DNA from: Candidatus Omnitrophota bacterium
Lineage (GTDB): Bacteria > Omnitrophota > Gorgyraeia > B26-G9
DNA length: 8,646 nucleotides
Direction: 5' to 3'
NCBI GenBank assembly: GCA_018399295.1
Contig: JAGYOO010000042.1
Span: forward strand, 1 to 8,646
Shown here: one piece after another, positions 5,652-8,646 of the stretch
Position numbering within the stretch: position 1 is the stretch's first letter
How the letters are laid out: every line of letters begins with the position of its first letter
Notes under the pieces: model-generated
Database searches by the model: none
What the model was told of the DNA's origin: nothing
The model's input: the letters and a program-made list of their open reading frames with translations, nothing else
Position numbers and translations under genes: made by a program

Positions 5652-6458
5652 TTAAAACTTAAAGCCGACCTTACCGGCGAATCCGGTTTCATCTCCAAAC
5701 CGGGCTTCCGCGTCGGCAAAAAAGTTTTCCCCGAAGATCATCATGATCCCGGCGAAAGTACCGATGATATTATCGCTTTCGGCATCCAGCGCGTACTGGG
5801 TTCCACCTGCCGTCACGGTTGTCTTAGCCTCGACATCCGAATACTTCACACCAGCGTAAGGAACAAAAGACCAGATACGCGCGGCAACGCCGAGCGCGCC
5901 CTGCCATTCACTCCAGTCAAAGTCTTCGGAAACAGTTATACCCGAACCGGTATAAGTAGTGCCGTTGACCTGGACTGAATCGAATTCGTCCGAGGCCAGG
6001 ACCTTGCGGAACTTACCGTCCGCGAAAAATATCAGATCCATTTCCTCCATTTTGATCTCCACCAGATTAAAGCTCGCTCCGGCCTGCCAGAACAGCTCAT
6101 CTTTCGGGTTGAAAATCACATTACTTCCATGAAGCGGAGCCTTTATTTCAAGATCATTGGTCGTACCAAGACCGGCGTAGATGTCCAGCATCGGAAGTGT
6201 CCAGCCCCATTGACCGTATATAAACACGCCATCCGCTTCCGCGCCGGCCAAGTCCAGTTCCCGTTCATCAAGCATATCGTACACGCCACTGATAAACGAA
6301 CCCGTTTCAGCCTCAGCCTCCTCTTCAATCTCCGGTACGCCGCCGTTATCGGGCTCCGGTCTTACGTCAAAGGGAAGATCAATCGGAGCGGCCGAAGCCA
6401 GGCTGGAGATTAAAAAAACAATCACAACCGAAAAAAAGGCTGCTTTTTTAATCATCAT
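5652..6458 (-). CDS. Predicted outer-membrane beta-barrel protein
   Basis: This is a 268-residue secreted protein. A signal peptide (about 1-24, ending ASA/AP) is followed by an acidic, proline-containing stretch (about 25-55, with EIEEEAEAE), then a region of alternating hydrophobic and polar residues with aromatic girdles from about 74 to the end. The protein finishes GKVGFKF: a terminal Phe with alternating residues is the usual recognition signal of BAM-assembled barrels. Its size suits about 8-10 strands. There is no close match to a named porin that I recognise, so substrate or partner is unknown. The ATG at 6458 overlaps the stop of the lipoprotein gene (ATGA), and its Shine-Dalgarno AGGAGGAG lies inside that gene, so translation is probably coupled. 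The small coiled-coil gene follows after 10 nt. Confidence 0.85.
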   Translation of the reverse strand: MMIKKAAFFSVVIVFLISSLASAAPIDLPFDVRPEPDNGGVPEIEEEAEAETGSFISGVYDMLDERELDLAGAEADGVFIYGQWGWTLPMLDIYAGLGTTNDLEIKAPLHGSNVIFNPKDELFWQAGASFNLVEIKMEEMDLIFFADGKFRKVLASDEFDSVQVNGTTYTGSGITVSEDFDWSEWQGALGVAARIWSFVPYAGVKYSDVEAKTTVTAGGTQYALDAESDNIIGTFAGIMMIFGENFFADAEARFGDETGFAGKVGFKF

Positions 6459-6886
6459 TGCTCTCCTCCTTCCATCCCTTCCGGTTCGGAGCCGTTCGTC
6501 TGGGTTCCAAGATTACTTCTGATCTGATTAAGGATTTCCACTGCCAAATCGATACTCGGGCTGCGATACTTGGTGGCCGTTACCAGGATTCTGGTCGATT
6601 CCGGAGTTGCCGGCTGGACCTGAACCAGAACATCGGATTCCTGAATACTGGCCCCGACCTGACCGCCGGCCTTATCCAGAAGAGTGACTGTACCCATTTC
6701 CTCAACCACACTGCGGGAGGCGTTCCAGGCCTTGTCATAAGTCACGTTTTCAGTGACCCGGGCGGTACCGCCGCTGATCGAGATGCCTCCGGCGACTCCG
6801 TGTCCCAGAAATAACGGAGAACATCCATAAGCGAGAAATACGATTCCTGCAACCAGTAAAGTCATGAGTGCGGTTCTGCCTTTCAT
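6455..6886 (-). CDS. DUF3568-like lipoprotein
   Basis: This is a 143-residue lipoprotein. The N-terminus has a Lys/Arg start, a hydrophobic core and the lipobox LAYGC with lipidated Cys22; Ser at +2 predicts the outer membrane. After a Gly-rich stretch, the domain from about 43 to 129 (TYDKAWNASRSVVEEMG, then alternating beta segments such as VLVQVQPAT and TRILVTATKY) resembles the DUF3568 family of short bacterial lipoproteins with no known function. Length fits that family. The C-terminus is Gly/Glu-rich because its codons also form the ribosome site of the next gene. The ATG at 6886 has AGGAGGG 4 nt upstream. It is the first gene of the envelope operon. The operon is preceded by the terminator of the response-regulator genes, so it needs its own promoter. 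Confidence 0.85.
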   Translation of the reverse strand: MKGRTALMTLLVAGIVFLAYGCSPLFLGHGVAGGISISGGTARVTENVTYDKAWNASRSVVEEMGTVTLLDKAGGQVGASIQESDVLVQVQPATPESTRILVTATKYRSPSIDLAVEILNQIRSNLGTQTNGSEPEGMEGGEQ

Positions 6887-6937
6887 GTTACCCTCCTTTT
6901 TGAAACGGTTAATGATTCGAACTTCATGGAATACAAG

Positions 6938-6964
6938 GTTATACCTGATGCCCGGCTTTGTGAA
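6938..6964 (-). promoter_or_regulatory. Weak promoter-like pair before the lipoprotein operon
   Basis: On the minus strand TTCACA (6964-6959) is followed after 15 nt by TATAAC (6943-6938), about 51 nt upstream of the lipoprotein start. The -10 is fair, but the spacer is 2 nt short of ideal. A promoter is expected in this gap because a terminator lies just upstream. Confidence 0.25.
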
Positions 6965-7000
6965 GGGATGCGCTCTGCTTTTTTCTAACCCGCTTCACCC

Positions 7001-7026
7001 AAAAAAAAAAGGAAGCTTTCGCTTCC
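7001..7026 (-). terminator. Intrinsic terminator after the response-regulator genes
   Basis: On the minus strand GGAAGC-GAAA-GCTTCC (7026-7011), a 6-bp stem with a stable GAAA tetraloop, is followed by ten Ts (7010-7001). It starts 29 nt after the stop of the receiver-only gene and separates it from the lipoprotein operon. Confidence 0.92.
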
Positions 7027-7055
7027 CTTTACTGATTTAAGATGTCCGGTTTTTA

Positions 7056-7445
7056 TCAATCCGGGATAAGCCTCTTTATCAGGGAGATAAGATTCTCAAT
7101 GGAAAACGGTTTAAGCAAAGCCGCGTCAGCCGAAGCGCCGATTTTTCCCGTTATCGACCCGCCTTCCATGCCGGCCGCCTCGGCAATATCCGGATTGCCG
7201 GACATTATTACTATCTTCCGTTCCGGCCGATCCTGCTTAAGATGCTTCATCATATCCATTCCATCGGCTTCCGGTATCTTAAGATCAAGCAGGATCAGAG
7301 AGAAATTATCTTCACTGATCTTTTCCCGGGCCTCGGGTCCGGTATAAGCGGTCTCCACCGAATATCCTTCATCCTGCAGGATCTCCCGCAGCTCCTCGCA
7401 CAGCTCCGCATCATCTTCGATTATCAGAATATTCTTCCGGCTCAT
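7056..7445 (-). CDS. Single-domain response regulator with an enlarged beta4-beta5 region
   Basis: This is a 129-residue stand-alone receiver. Pocket residues are present: Glu10-Asp11-Asp12, phospho-acceptor Asp54 in LILLDLK, Ser82 in MSG and Lys112 in LLKPF. The distance from the conserved Ser/Thr to the conserved Lys is 30 residues, against 22 in CheY and 23 in the receiver at 3505-3909. The extra residues lie in a Gly/Ala/Ser-rich stretch (about 91-107, MEGGSITGKIGASAD) in the alpha4 area, the surface receivers usually use for signalling. The ATG overlaps the stop of the AraC-type regulator gene (ATGA, 7442-7445) and has no clear Shine-Dalgarno, so translation is probably coupled. It could be a phosphate sink, a relay intermediate or a partner of the regulator upstream. 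Confidence 0.92.
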   Translation of the reverse strand: MSRKNILIIEDDAELCEELREILQDEGYSVETAYTGPEAREKISEDNFSLILLDLKIPEADGMDMMKHLKQDRPERKIVIMSGNPDIAEAAGMEGGSITGKIGASADAALLKPFSIENLISLIKRLIPD

Positions 7446-8158
7446 CTGCTGGCTACCAACTTCCGGTATTCGGTCGGGGTTTTTCCGGTAAGTTTTTTAA
7501 AGATCCGGATAAATGATTCTATATTCTGATATCCCATCTTGTCCGAGATCTGTTCGATATTGTATCCGGTCTTTTCCAGAAGATCCTTGGCCCGGTCGAT
7601 CTTTATCTCCAGAGTATATTCATTGAATCCGATGCCGGTATTCTGCTTAAAGATCCGGCTGAGATATTTCGGACTAAGACAGACGGCGGTAGCCGCGTCT
7701 TTCAGGCAGACGCGTTTGTGATAGTTTCGCTCCGCGAACCGCTTAACCCTCTCGATTTTTCCCTTAATGTCATTACCGAACCTGTCGGTATCAAACTCCT
7801 TAGCCTTAAGCATCCGGTCAATAGTCGACTTGATTTTATTGATCTGCAGCGGCTTTTCTATATAATCATCCGCGCGCCCCTTAAGCGCTTGCACTGCAAC
7901 ATCCTTTGTGCTGTAACCGGTCATAATGATAATTCCCAGATCCGGGGCCATCTGCTTGATTTTTTTCAGCACCTCAGTCCCTTTGACTCCGGGCATCACC
8001 ACATCCAGAACCACCAGATCGACTTCATTCGGTTTCTCCAGCACCTTAATCGCTTCTTCTCCATTTGCCGCCTCGATCACCTGGTAATCATCCAGATAAT
8101 CACGTAACTCATCCCGAAAATCCCGGTCATCGTCAACAAGCATGATTGTGTATGGCAT
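7442..8158 (-). CDS. Response regulator with AraC-type DNA-binding domain (YesN-like)
   Basis: This is a 238-residue two-domain regulator. The receiver (about 1-120) has Asp9-Asp11, phospho-acceptor Asp52 in VVLDVVMPG, Thr80 in IIMTGYS and Lys102 in EKPL. After a linker, the AraC/XylS-type domain (about 133-235) carries two helix-turn-helix units, LKDAATAVCLSPKYLSRIFK (152-171) and IEQISDKMGYQNIESFIRIF (201-220), ending in the family signature KKLTGKTPTEYRK. It would bind DNA when phosphorylated. The ATG at 8158 has only a weak, close GAAGG upstream. The gene starts 38 nt after the DoxX gene and its end overlaps the receiver-only gene by 4 nt. No kinase gene is visible, so the input signal is unknown. 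Its receiver resembles the two others in the window at DDRDF..ELRD. Confidence 0.95.
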   Translation of the reverse strand: MPYTIMLVDDDRDFRDELRDYLDDYQVIEAANGEEAIKVLEKPNEVDLVVLDVVMPGVKGTEVLKKIKQMAPDLGIIIMTGYSTKDVAVQALKGRADDYIEKPLQINKIKSTIDRMLKAKEFDTDRFGNDIKGKIERVKRFAERNYHKRVCLKDAATAVCLSPKYLSRIFKQNTGIGFNEYTLEIKIDRAKDLLEKTGYNIEQISDKMGYQNIESFIRIFKKLTGKTPTEYRKLVASR

Positions 8159-8196
8159 AACCCTTCAATTCCAGTTAATGTTAATGAATTAAAACC

Positions 8197-8613
8197 TTAA
8201 AACTTCCGATACAGGGCGAATCTCCCGCTTCCGGACAAAAAAACCGCGATAGCCGCGGCCAGAAGGATCAAGGGTAATTCGACTCCTCCATCAGAAGCAA
8301 AGAATCCGTTCGGAATATGCACCTTGATCATTGCCGTCGTCATTATCACCGCGATTAACACCGCCGCGATCCGGACAAATGCTCCCAGCAGCATAAACAC
8401 ACCGGAGGCCAATTCCGACAGGGCCAGTATCCAGGCCCAGATCCGGGGCGGATCCAGACTCAATCCCTCCATCATTCCGACCACCCCGGCCATGCCCGCG
8501 CCGCCGAAGAACCCGAACTTCTGGAGGGCATGGGCCAGAAAAATCACTCCCAAGGCCAGACGCAGTACGAACAGGGCAAGATCAACGGAGGCTGAATCCT
8601 GATTTTTTTTCAT
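8197..8613 (-). CDS. DoxX-family integral membrane protein
   Basis: This is a 138-residue protein with four predicted membrane helices (about 13-33, 57-77, 80-97 and 111-130). Family features are visible: an Arg followed by a Gly-rich first helix with LAHALQKFGFFGG, an HIPNGFF loop (99-105), GGVE (109-112) before the last helix, and GSGRFALYRKF at the end. DoxX-like proteins are inner-membrane proteins of mostly unclear role. Members have been linked to thiosulfate:quinone oxidation in archaea and to redox or oxidative-stress complexes in mycobacteria, so no reaction can be given here. The ATG at 8613 lacks an obvious Shine-Dalgarno, and only 33 nt of upstream sequence are available. The AraC-type response-regulator gene follows after 38 nt and may be co-transcribed. 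Confidence 0.9.
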   Translation of the reverse strand: MKKNQDSASVDLALFVLRLALGVIFLAHALQKFGFFGGAGMAGVVGMMEGLSLDPPRIWAWILALSELASGVFMLLGAFVRIAAVLIAVIMTTAMIKVHIPNGFFASDGGVELPLILLAAAIAVFLSGSGRFALYRKF

Positions 8614-8646
8614 ATGTTTAGTTTTAATGTTTGCCCGGGGGTAATG

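Noticed and set aside
7718..8107. 129-codon plus-strand open frame antisense to the AraC-type regulator
   Set aside because: The receiver and HTH domains on the minus strand explain this DNA completely.

Overview
The window reads as ordinary chromosomal DNA from a diderm (Gram-negative type) bacterium of moderate GC. The evidence is a lipoprotein with a lipobox, a predicted outer-membrane beta-barrel ending in phenylalanine, and small periplasmic proteins with signal peptides. Every gene I can support lies on the minus strand, so transcription runs from the high coordinates to the low ones. The mix of DUF3568-type lipoprotein, DUF1328 and DUF883-like stress proteins, several stand-alone receivers, and intergenic arrays of 7-9 bp repeats resembles what I know from uncultured groups such as Omnitrophota. 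That assignment is a low-confidence impression, not a result.

Layout in the direction of transcription. (1) 8613-7056: a DoxX-family membrane protein, then a response regulator with an AraC-type DNA-binding domain whose stop codon overlaps the start of a receiver-only protein (ATGA). An intrinsic terminator follows at 7001-7026. (2) 6886-5264: an envelope operon of DUF3568-like lipoprotein, outer-membrane beta-barrel protein and a small periplasmic coiled-coil protein, closed by a strong terminator at 5170-5203. (3) A 312-base gene-free stretch with that terminator and two stem-loops, one of them ending 5 nt before the Shine-Dalgarno of the next operon. (4) 4951-4068: DUF1328 (YtjA-like) protein, a paralogue of the small coiled-coil protein, and a DUF883/YqjD-like membrane-anchored protein, closed by a GC-rich terminator at 3993-4023. 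(5) 3909-2428: a receiver-only protein followed by a receiver-less sigma-54 activator. (6) 2327-225: a YyaL-type thioredoxin-fold protein. (7) 1-244: a composite tract of short tandem repeats that supplies the yyaL stop codon.

Working together (inference): two envelope operons with an osmotic/envelope-stress flavour sit between two phosphorelay output modules, and no histidine kinase is visible. In both modules a receiver-only protein is paired with a separate transcription factor. The undescribed elements most worth a look are the family of ~120-residue periplasmic coiled-coil proteins (two copies, one per operon), the stem-loop in the ytjA leader, the unusual receiver at 7056-7445, and the repeat tract that runs into the end of yyaL.
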